This document shows, piece after piece, positions 1 through 6,969 of a stretch of DNA of 7,060 bases (its first letter is position 1; each line of letters starts with the position of its first letter). This stretch comes from Trebonia sp. (GTDB lineage Bacteria > Actinomycetota > Actinomycetes > Streptosporangiales > Streptosporangiaceae): the NCBI GenBank assembly GCA_030038035.1, contig JASHPP010000744.1:1-7060 (forward strand). The letters run 5' to 3'. The position numbers and the translations under genes are program-made. The notes under the pieces are model-generated. The model had not been told where the DNA came from, searched no databases, and worked only from the letters and a program-made list of their open reading frames with translations.

Positions 1-2237
<2,237 letters not shown>

Positions 2238-2269
2238 CTCATGCCGACGAGGATGACGAGGTCAGCGCG

Positions 2270-2848
2270 GTGAGCGTCCGGCGGGTGCCGGCGGCCGCGG
2301 CGGCGTTCGGTGCGGTCATCATGCTGGCGGCCGCGGCGGAGCGCGGCCGGCTCGCCGGTGCCGACCGGCGGGCATTCGAGGCGGTCCGCGCGCGCCGCGG
2401 CCCGACATCGATCAAGGTCGCGCGGGCGGTCAGCGCCCTGGCCGAGCCGGGCGTCGTGTACCCCGTGCTCACGCTCGCCGGCCTGTCCGCTGCCCGCCGG
2501 GGCGGCTGGTGGCGGGCGGCGGTGCCCTTCGCCGTGGTGGCGGGCGGCGCGTTCACCAGGCGGCGGCTGTCGCGGGTGATCGCCCGCCCGCGGCCGCCGG
2601 CCGAGGCCTGGCTGATCGAACCCGAGGGGTTCAGCCTGCCGTCCAAGCACACGACGCTCGCGGTGCTTGCCGTCGGCGCCACCGTGGGTGCCCTTGGCGT
2701 CCGCGGGGCTCCGGCGCAGGCCGCGACGCTGGCGGCCGCGGCGGGAATCGGCGCGAGCCGCGTCTGCCTGGGAGTGCACTGGCCGTGCGACGTGGTCGCC
2801 GGCTGGCTGTTCGCCGAGGGCTGGCTGCGCCTGACGAGCCCAGACTGA
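2270..2848 (+). CDS. PAP2-family phosphatase (membrane lipid phosphatase type)
   Basis: A 192-aa protein with the three PAP2/acid-phosphatase motifs. Motif 1 is R99-x6-R106-P107 (family form K-x6-RP), motif 2 is P124-S125-K126-H127 (usual PSGH), and motif 3 is S163-R164...H170...D174 (SRxxxxxHxxxD). The motif 2 and motif 3 histidines are the expected proton donor and nucleophile. Hydrophobic segments near 8-22, 61-73, 84-95, 129-144, 150-162 and 174-184 fit an integral membrane protein, though several are short. Known relatives dephosphorylate phosphatidate, polyprenyl diphosphates or similar lipids; the substrate here cannot be told. The start is a GTG with GAGG 8 bases upstream, and its last two bases overlap the stop of a 10-codon mini-ORF. 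The 32-bp gap after the dynamin gene suggests one operon. The Gly-to-Lys change in motif 2 is unusual. Confidence 0.85.
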   Translation: MSVRRVPAAAAAFGAVIMLAAAAERGRLAGADRRAFEAVRARRGPTSIKVARAVSALAEPGVVYPVLTLAGLSAARRGGWWRAAVPFAVVAGGAFTRRRLSRVIARPRPPAEAWLIEPEGFSLPSKHTTLAVLAVGATVGALGVRGAPAQAATLAAAAGIGASRVCLGVHWPCDVVAGWLFAEGWLRLTSPD

Positions 2849-2863
2849 CGTGATCTCTGGCGC

Positions 2864-2869
2864 TACAAT
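2864..2869 (+). promoter_or_regulatory. Candidate sigma-70-type -10 hexamer upstream of the 2989 gene
   Basis: TACAAT is close to the TATAAT consensus and stands out in such GC-rich DNA. It lies 15 bp after the PAP2 stop. The matching -35 is poor: the hexamer at 17-bp spacing is CAGACT. If used, transcription would start near 2876 and give a leader of about 113 nt that contains the hairpins at 2876-2935. Confidence 0.35.
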
Positions 2870-2875
2870 GAACGT

Positions 2876-2935
2876 GGCGGTGCTAGTCCGCCCGGCGGTG
2901 GATCCCGCCGGATTCGCGTGCCGCACGGGCACGCG
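2876..2935 (+). other. Three consecutive GC hairpins: structured leader or terminator
   Basis: Stem 1 pairs GGCGG (2876-2880) with CCGCC (2888-2892) around a 7-nt loop. Stem 2 pairs CCGGCGG (2892-2898) with CCGCCGG (2905-2911) around TGGATC. Stem 3 pairs CGCGTGCC (2915-2922) with GGCACGCG (2928-2935) around GCACG. All are perfect as read by eye. They may terminate the dynamin/PAP2 transcript (no T tract follows, which is common in actinomycetes) or form the 5' leader of the next gene. I do not recognise a known riboswitch class. Confidence 0.5.
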
Positions 2936-2977
2936 GGCATGCCGGATGGCCGATGGGTCCTGCTCCACGTGTGGTTG

Positions 2978-2986
2978 AGGAGGAGG
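2978..2986 (+). promoter_or_regulatory. Purine-rich ribosome binding site deciding the 2989 start
   Basis: AGGAGGAGG ends two bases before the ATG at 2989. The register AGGAGG at 2978-2983 gives a 5-base spacer. An in-frame ATG at 2953 would swallow this site as coding sequence (GAG GAG GAG), so 2989 is preferred. Confidence 0.65.
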
Positions 2987-2988
2987 CC

Positions 2989-3351
2989 ATGGCGGTTCCG
3001 GCATCCACGCCCATGGTTCATGCTGGCCAGGCGGCCCGTCTGTGGTGGCTGCCCGCCGGAGGCTACGGCAACGGGCTGGACGACGATTCCTGGGCACCCG
3101 TTCTCGAAATCAGCGAGCAGGCGGTGCCGCTGGTGCTCGGCATGCTGCGGGATTATGGGGTGCCCGCCTACGCGGCGCCCGCCCGGTCGGCAGCGGGCAT
3201 GCTGCGGCGGCGCGACAGGTCCGGACAGGCGCCGGGCTACCGGCTCTGGGTTGGCTGCAGCGCGTACGGCCGGGCGGAGGCGGCGCTGGTGGCGATCATG
3301 CCGTCTGTGGCGCGGACGGCGGCCGGCCGTGCCGGCAGGGCATGGCGGTAG
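2989..3351 (+). CDS. Conserved-type hypothetical protein, possibly DUF2007-like signal-transducing fold
   Basis: A 120-aa soluble protein I do not recognise with certainty. The segment APVLEISEQAVPLVLGMLRD (37-56) followed by YGVPAYAAP and later YRLWVGCSAYGRAEAALVAI (84-103) reads like a beta-helix-beta unit ending in a second strand and helix. This resembles DUF2007 (putative signal transducing protein) domains, in which a helix precedes a GIPAYV-like strand and a later strand precedes an AERARALL-like helix. That resemblance is from memory of the family pattern, not a search. There are no transmembrane segments and no obvious catalytic residues. The C-terminal tail (106-120) is Ala/Arg/Gly-rich and probably disordered. 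It overlaps the Nudix gene by 10 bp, which suggests translational coupling and linked function. Confidence 0.6.
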   Translation: MAVPASTPMVHAGQAARLWWLPAGGYGNGLDDDSWAPVLEISEQAVPLVLGMLRDYGVPAYAAPARSAAGMLRRRDRSGQAPGYRLWVGCSAYGRAEAALVAIMPSVARTAAGRAGRAWR

Positions 3352-3887
3352 CGAGCGCCATGGAAAATCTCGCCGAGGTTGACGTGCGCTGTTCGATCAT
3401 CGTGTTCCGGGACGACAGCGTGCTGCTCGTGCACCGCGCCAGGGACGGCGCGGACGATTGGGTGCTGCCGGGCGGGACACCCCGCCCGGGCGAGAGCATG
3501 GCCGCCTGCGCACGGCGGGAAACCGTAGAGGAGACCGGGCTGCCCGTCCAGCCGGGCCGGGTCGCGTTCGTCCTGGAGACCCTCGCGCCAGGCGCCTCGC
3601 GGCGCGCGGTGGATCTTGTCTTCCTCGCGGCGTTTCCCATCACCGACGAACCCGAACCGCAGGAGGAAGACCTGGAAGCCAGGTTCGTCCCGCTGGCCGT
3701 GCTGCCCGGGCTGGTGCTGCGACCGCCGATTGCCGGGCATCTGCGGGCGCTGCACGCCCGCGGGCGGTCGGGCACCGCTGCCTACCTCGGCAACATGTGG
3801 CGGCCGGACCGCAACGGCGGCGCGGTCCCGGTGCCAGATGCGCTGGGGCAGGGCGAGCTGGATGACGACGGTCACGGGCTGGTGTAG
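3342..3887 (+). CDS. Nudix hydrolase
   Basis: A 181-aa protein with a perfect Nudix box at residues 45-67: G45, E51, R59-E60, E63-E64, G66-L67, matching GX5EX7REUXEEXGU. The REUXEE glutamates bind the divalent metal. Nudix enzymes hydrolyse nucleoside diphosphates linked to another group (ADP-ribose, NADH, oxidised dNTPs, sugar nucleotides). The substrate here is undetermined. The core beta strand VRCSIIVFRDDSVLLVHRA precedes the box, and after it come DLVFLAAFP and a C-terminal extension with AAYLGNMWRP (146-155). The start is placed at ATG 3342, which overlaps the upstream gene by 10 bp with AGGG one base before it. ATG 3360 is an alternative that removes six residues but has no better site. 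The upstream gene is the likely functional partner. Cytosolic. Confidence 0.88.
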   Translation: MAVASAMENLAEVDVRCSIIVFRDDSVLLVHRARDGADDWVLPGGTPRPGESMAACARRETVEETGLPVQPGRVAFVLETLAPGASRRAVDLVFLAAFPITDEPEPQEEDLEARFVPLAVLPGLVLRPPIAGHLRALHARGRSGTAAYLGNMWRPDRNGGAVPVPDALGQGELDDDGHGLV

Positions 3888-4041
3888 CGGGCGGGCAGCG
3901 GGACTGGTTGGTAGCCTGGCGGGTGCCGCTCCGCTTCCTCGTGGGCACGCCGCACGACGTCACGAGCGGTGTTGGTGGGTGAGCGTATTGCCGGCCGGGA
4001 TCTGAGCGGCCCTGGCCCGGTCGGCGGGCGAGGAGGATGCC
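3888..4041. other. Gap upstream of the coiled-coil gene
   Basis: 154 bp without a supportable gene. A weak stem GTGCC (3923-3927)/GGCAC (3944-3948) with a long loop is the only structure noted. AGGAGG at 4031-4036 serves the next gene. I found no convincing -10/-35 pair, although a promoter for the coiled-coil gene could well be here. Confidence 0.4.
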
Positions 4042-4413
4042 GTGAGCGAGCTAGAACGGCTGGAAGCCGCGCTCGGGGAGTGCCGGGAGATGATCCGCGA
4101 AGCGCACGCCGCGACCAAGGACCTGCGCGCCGCGGTGCGCGAGGCCAAGCAGGAGGTACGCGACTTGGCCACCGACGAGGTGGCCGCTCACCTCCAGGGT
4201 GAGGTCTCGCGGCAGCTGGCGGAACTCGGCGAACGGACCCGTGAGGCGGTGACCGCGGCGACACAGAAGGTGATCTCCGAGTTCGACCGGTTCGGTGAGT
4301 CGTTGCTGGGGAAAGAGGCCTACTGGCAGAAAGCGAGCGGCCGCCGCGCCGCCGCGCGCCCCGATACCGATGTGGTGCCGCCTGGCATCCTGCCCGCGGG
4401 GGACAACGGCTGA
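4042..4413 (+). CDS. Small coiled-coil hypothetical protein
   Basis: A 123-aa protein starting at GTG with AGGAGG five bases upstream. Residues 1 to about 95 are almost continuously helical and rich in Glu, Arg, Ala and Leu with heptad-like spacing (LERLEAALGECREMI, LRAAVREAKQEVRDL), so an extended coiled coil or helical bundle is likely. Residues 96-123 are proline/arginine-rich and probably disordered. There is no signal peptide, no membrane segment and no catalytic motif. One cysteine (C14) is present. I do not recognise a family. Such proteins often act as structural or partner-binding subunits, and the dynamin-like GTPase upstream is a conceivable partner, but nothing in the sequence links them. 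The strong ribosome binding site and codon bias support it as a real gene. It is the last plus-strand gene before a convergent junction. Confidence 0.72.
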   Translation: MSELERLEAALGECREMIREAHAATKDLRAAVREAKQEVRDLATDEVAAHLQGEVSRQLAELGERTREAVTAATQKVISEFDRFGESLLGKEAYWQKASGRRAAARPDTDVVPPGILPAGDNG

Positions 4414-4422
4414 TGCCCTTGT

Positions 4423-4482
4423 CCCTGGCCTGGTGCTGCTGGCCTGGTGCTCGCGCCGCCGTCTGCACCGTCCAGGTCAGGG
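4423..4482. terminator. Possible bidirectional terminator between convergent genes
   Basis: CCCTGGCC (4423-4430) can pair with GGTCAGGG (4475-4482), 8 bp with one G-T pair. Inside it, CCTGGTGC (4443-4450) can pair with GCACC...CCAGG (4465-4476) with a bulge. No T tract follows on either strand, so this is only a candidate. Its position between a plus-strand stop at 4413 and a minus-strand stop at 4477 is what a shared terminator would need. The stem would overlap the minus-strand stop codon. Confidence 0.3.
4425..4452. repeat. 14-bp tandem duplication
   Basis: CTGGCCTGGTGCTG at 4425-4438 is followed at once by CTGGCCTGGTGCTC at 4439-4452, identical except for the last base. It lies in the 63-bp space between two convergent genes and looks like a small slippage duplication. 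Confidence 0.75.
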
Positions 4483-5202
4483 CAGCGCCCGGTCAGTGGT
4501 CTCACCGGCACCGGGATGTTCTCCGTCCCCGGCGCGGAGCAAGAAGCGCCAGCTGCGGATGAAGCCGTGCCAGCCAGCCCACAGCCACAGCGCGAACAGC
4601 ACCCACCGCCCGACCGGATAGCGCATTATCAGCCGGACGGCGTCGCTGAGGCTGGGAATGCCGGTCACCCCGGCCAGGGCGAGGCCCTCCCAGGCGAACA
4701 GGGCGCCGAAGACGACCGCCCAGGCGAGATAGCCGAGCACCGGATGCCGTGCCCGGCCGGCCTCCCGGCGCGGGAGCGGATCTGCGGAAACCGGCGGGTG
4801 GCCGGCCGGGCGGCCGCGCCGTCGCCGCAGCCGCTCGTCCAGCGATGAGGCTGCCGCGAACACCGGCGCCGCGAGTCCTATCAGCAACGCGGTGCCCGTA
4901 ACCGCGCTCTCCAGGAAGTCCGGCCCGACCCGGGCGATCGCGTAGTAATAGGCGACCACCACGGCCATCAGCAGCAGGTAGCCGCCGGCGACGGTGCCGG
5001 TCACGTGCCGGGCCAGCGCGGCCCAGCCGGTGCGCCGCCGGGAGCCTGCCGGCCCGGGGCCGGGCTGAGCGGGCCGTGGCGAGTACAGGCGGCGCAGGCC
5101 CAGGGCAAGCGCCGCCATCAAGACCAGGTAGCCGGTGGCCATCGGTACCAGCGCCTGGCGATACGCCGCGGCGGCCAGCGCGGTCAGCATCCCCATCGGC
5201 AT
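4477..5202 (-). CDS. Integral membrane protein, fusion of a DUF6256-like domain with a second copy of a DUF6186-like domain
   Basis: A 241-aa membrane protein of unknown function. N-terminal part: hydrophobic helices near 18-36, 68-90 and 99-119, with the internally repeated motif GYLVLM (24-29) and GYLLLM (75-80). This recalls actinobacterial DUF6256 proteins. Residues 121-151 form an arginine/proline-rich linker. The C-terminal part (152-224) has two helices (about 156-178 and 200-216) ending in FALWLWAGWH-GFIR, and is 57/73 identical by my count to the separate 75-aa protein encoded just upstream. DUF names are from memory of the sequence style. The start at ATG 5202 has GGGGA 7 bases upstream; in-frame ATGs at 5196 and 5190 are alternatives. 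It is separated by 15 bp from the upstream stop, so it is surely co-transcribed. The tail 225-241 is polar. Confidence 0.8.
   Translation of the reverse strand: MPMGMLTALAAAAYRQALVPMATGYLVLMAALALGLRRLYSPRPAQPGPGPAGSRRRTGWAALARHVTGTVAGGYLLLMAVVVAYYYAIARVGPDFLESAVTGTALLIGLAAPVFAAASSLDERLRRRRGRPAGHPPVSADPLPRREAGRARHPVLGYLAWAVVFGALFAWEGLALAGVTGIPSLSDAVRLIMRYPVGRWVLFALWLWAGWHGFIRSWRFLLRAGDGEHPGAGETTDRALP
4511..4766. repeat. Direct repeat copy A (inside the fused membrane gene)
   Basis: Pairs without gaps with 5201-5456 at a constant offset of 690 bp. The core 4531-4736 differs from 5221-5426 at 24 of 206 positions by hand count (about 88% identity). The flanks are more diverged but still align. 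Twelve codons differ in residue and eight are silently changed. Confidence 0.85.
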
Positions 5203-5456
5203 GGCAGGTTCCCCGTCTCAGGCCCGGAGCAGGAAGTGCCAGCCGCGGATGAAGAAGTGCCAGCCAGCCCACAGCCACAGCGCGAAGACCACCCACCGCC
5301 CGACCGGATGGCGCATTATCACGCGGAAAACCTCGCTCAGGGAGGGAACCCCGGTCACCCCGGCCAGGGCCAGGCCCTCCCAGGCGAACAGGACGCCGAA
5401 GAGCACCGCCCAGGCGAGATAGCCGATAAGCAGATACCGTGCCATGCTGACCTCGC
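5201..5456. repeat. Direct repeat copy B (the separate 75-aa gene with its flanks)
   Basis: Partner of 4511-4766. This copy contains a complete small gene with its ribosome binding site, start and stop, whereas in copy A the corresponding start reads CGG and the stop reads GGG. Confidence 0.85.
5218..5445 (-). CDS. Small two-helix membrane protein, DUF6186-like
   Basis: A 75-aa protein made almost wholly of two transmembrane helices (about 4-29 and 48-66) joined by a conserved-looking loop GVPSLSEVFRVIMRHPVGRW, and ending FALWLWAGWHFFIRGWHFLL. The layout and the WLWAGWHFF-R ending resemble the actinobacterial DUF6186 family, whose function is unknown to me. ATG at 5445 has GAGG with a 5-base spacer. 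It lies 30 bp after the methyltransferase remnant and 15 bp before the fused membrane gene, in which a second copy of this protein forms the C-terminus. The tryptophan- and aromatic-rich second helix suggests an interfacial or partner-binding role, but this is inference. Confidence 0.8.
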   Translation of the reverse strand: MARYLLIGYLAWAVLFGVLFAWEGLALAGVTGVPSLSEVFRVIMRHPVGRWVVFALWLWAGWHFFIRGWHFLLRA

Positions 5457-5475
5457 CGTATGTTCGCGCGCCGGT

Positions 5476-6272
5476 TTAGGGGCTGGATCCCGGATCGGCT
5501 GGCCGGGCGGCGGCGACCAGCGGGATGTGATGACCCGGTATGCCGTACCAGGTCCGCCAGTCCAGCTGCCGCACGGTCACCCCGGTGCAGCCGGCCTCGC
5601 GCAGCACGGGGGCATAGCGGTCCGCGCCGTCATCGACGATGCGCAGCCGTCCGCCGGGCCGCAGCACCCGCACCGCCTCGCGCAGCGCCTGCGCCCGCCC
5701 GCCGGCGCCCCGGATGTTGCTGATCGCCAGGCTGCTGACCACGACGTCGAACGACGCGGGCGCGAACGGCAGATCACGCGCGTCCGCGTCGGCGACCTCC
5801 ACCCGGTCGGCCACGCCCTCGGCCGCCGCGTTGCGCTCAGCGGCGGCACGGCTGTTGCCGTTCTGGTCACGGCGGCGCCACACGTCCACCCCCACCGCCC
5901 GGCCGGCGGGCACCCGGCGGGCCGCCAGCATCAGCACCGCACCGCGCCGCGGCCGCATCCCACATCCAGGACGTGCTCATCGCCCCGCAGGCCCAATTCG
6001 TCCAGCAGCTGCGCCCAGATCGCGCGCTTGCCCGGCCCGGTGGAATACAGGTAGCTCGCCGCCGACCCCGCCACCACCGCGCCACCCGCGCAAGCCAGCG
6101 CCGCCACGGCGGGCCTGCGACGGCGCGCCGCCCAGGCTACGGCGCCTGCCAGCCCCGCCTCCATCAGGCCGAACACCGCCAGCCCGGCGTATCCGCCGTC
6201 GACGCCGTACCTGCCCCGCTGCCCGGCGCGACCGCCGCGACCGGCGGCCGTAACCCCCGCGACTGGCTTCAC
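5476..6272 (-). pseudogene. Membrane-anchored class I SAM-dependent methyltransferase, frameshifted by a 5-bp duplication
   Basis: Two overlapping frames together make one methyltransferase. The upstream frame (from GTG 6272) has two hydrophobic stretches (about 29-48 and 55-76), then VLDVGCGRGA (101-110), the SAM-binding motif I, before stopping within a few codons. The downstream frame continues exactly where needed, with AVLMLAARRVPAGRAVGVDVW, then DLPFAPASFDVVVSSLAISN, then VRVLRPGGRLRIVDDG, the expected later motifs. Between them ACCGC is tandemly duplicated (plus strand 5936-5945). Removing one copy gives 792 bp, an intact 263-aa reading frame ending at TAA 5476. Substrate unknown; the N-terminal helices place the catalytic domain at the membrane. 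It could be a true pseudogene, a reversible slippage switch, or a sequencing/assembly error. The GTG start has only a weak upstream site (GGCGGT adjacent). Confidence 0.85.
5936..5945. repeat. Two tandem copies of ACCGC causing the frameshift
   Basis: ACCGC at 5936-5940 is repeated at 5941-5945. On the coding strand this reads GCGGTGCGGT in the codons just after the SAM-binding glycine motif. Loss of one copy restores the frame. Confidence 0.9.
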
Positions 6273-6332
6273 ACCGCCAGTTTGCCAGCCGCCGACCGTG
6301 ACCGGAACGCCGGCCGGGATGCCTACCCCTGG

Positions 6333-6773
6333 TCAGTTGATATCGAACTCGTTGCCTTCCGGGTCCTTCATCCCGACCGCGTAGAAGTTCTCCTCGCCGG
6401 CCAGCGCGCCGGTGATGGTGGCGCCCAGGCCGGCCAGCCGGCTGGCCTCCGCATCAATCCGCGTCCTGCGCGTCTCGATCGGGTCCGTCCACTCACCGCC
6501 GGCGCGGATGTCGAGGTGCAGCCGGTTCTTGACCACCTTGGCGTCCGGGACGGCGTGGAACCAGATGCCCGGCCCGTGGCCCTCCGGGTCGGTGACCCGG
6601 TCCGCCCCGTCGGCCAGTTCCTCCTCGGGCACCCCAAGCTCGCGGTAGAAGTCATTCCAGGTAGCGAATCCAGCCGGGACCGGCGCGAGCTCATAGCCCA
6701 GCGCGGCGGCCCAGAACCGGGCCAGCCGGTCCGGGTCGGCGCAGTCGATGACCAGCTGAAAGCGGACAGGCAC
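6333..6773 (-). CDS. VOC superfamily / glyoxalase-like domain protein
   Basis: A 146-aa protein with the vicinal oxygen chelate fold pattern. It begins FQLVIDCADPDRLARFW (5-21), the first beta strand and helix of each VOC half. It continues VTDPEGHGPGIWFHAVPD (60-77), then NRLHLDIRA (83-91), and closes with YAVGMKDPEGNEFDIN (131-146). In VOC enzymes the His of RLHLDI-like strands and the Glu of DPEGNEF are typical metal-ligand positions, but family members vary widely (dioxygenases, resistance proteins, isomerases, antidotes), so no reaction is assigned. The start is GTG 6773 because GGAGG lies six bases upstream. An in-frame ATG at 6854 would add 27 residues that look non-coding. It lies 60 bp before the methyltransferase remnant on the same strand, so it may head the membrane-protein operon. 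Confidence 0.85.
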   Translation of the reverse strand: MPVRFQLVIDCADPDRLARFWAAALGYELAPVPAGFATWNDFYRELGVPEEELADGADRVTDPEGHGPGIWFHAVPDAKVVKNRLHLDIRAGGEWTDPIETRRTRIDAEASRLAGLGATITGALAGEENFYAVGMKDPEGNEFDIN

Positions 6774-6779
6774 CGGTTT

Positions 6780-6784
6780 CCTCC
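6780..6784 (-). promoter_or_regulatory. Ribosome binding site deciding the VOC gene start
   Basis: GGAGG on the minus strand with a 6-base spacer (AAACCG) to the GTG at 6773. This rules in favour of GTG over the upstream ATG at 6854. Confidence 0.75.
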
Positions 6785-6800
6785 AAAGGCCGCCCGGACA

Positions 6801-6823
6801 GTTATCGGCATCCTGCCAGATGC
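6801..6823 (-). promoter_or_regulatory. Weak -10-like GATAAC with adjacent inverted repeat before the VOC gene
   Basis: On the minus strand GATAAC (6806-6801) lies about 28 bases before the GTG start. It is immediately preceded by an inverted repeat GCATC-N6-GATGC (6808-6823) that could be an operator. No good -35 is seen at 16-18 bp, so this is a low-confidence promoter call. Confidence 0.2.
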
Positions 6824-6969
6824 TCCGCGGCGTCGACTCGCTGCTGACCGACATCCCGAGGCCGCTGCCGCTACACCGTCACCCTCCCGTGGCCCGACGG
6901 GGGATGATGCGGCCGCCACGACCCGCCGCAACTCATGCATCAACTTCTCGCTGGGTGCCCTAGGCAGGC

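Larger units (their letters stand above)
6774..6969. other. Intergenic spacer between VOC gene and the right-edge gene
   Basis: 196 bp without a supportable gene. It contains the VOC ribosome binding site and the weak promoter-like elements at 6801-6823, plus a small TAGGC-AG-GCCTA palindrome (6961-6972) across the stop of the right-edge gene. Open frames here, including the in-frame extension of the VOC gene, lack start signals and sensible composition. Confidence 0.45.

Noticed and set aside
2953..2988. ATG 2953 as start of the 120-aa gene, adding 12 residues
   Set aside because: It would place the strong AGGAGGAGG site inside coding sequence just before the better-placed ATG at 2989.
5936..5960. 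Programmed ribosomal frameshifting as explanation for the split methyltransferase
   Set aside because: There is no slippery heptamer, the needed shift equals an exact 5-bp duplication, and deleting one copy restores a normal motif. Duplication or sequencing error explains it better.
5005..6054. Long plus-strand open frame of about 350 codons opposite the membrane and methyltransferase genes
   Set aside because: It crosses three minus-strand genes with clear protein families and intergenic gaps, has no ribosome binding site, and its translation is low-complexity Gln/Pro/Arg/Gly text typical of antisense frames in GC-rich DNA.
6774..6854. Upstream ATG extension of the VOC protein by 27 residues
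   Set aside because: No ribosome binding site at 6854, while GTG 6773 has GGAGG at ideal spacing and the VOC domain begins right after it.
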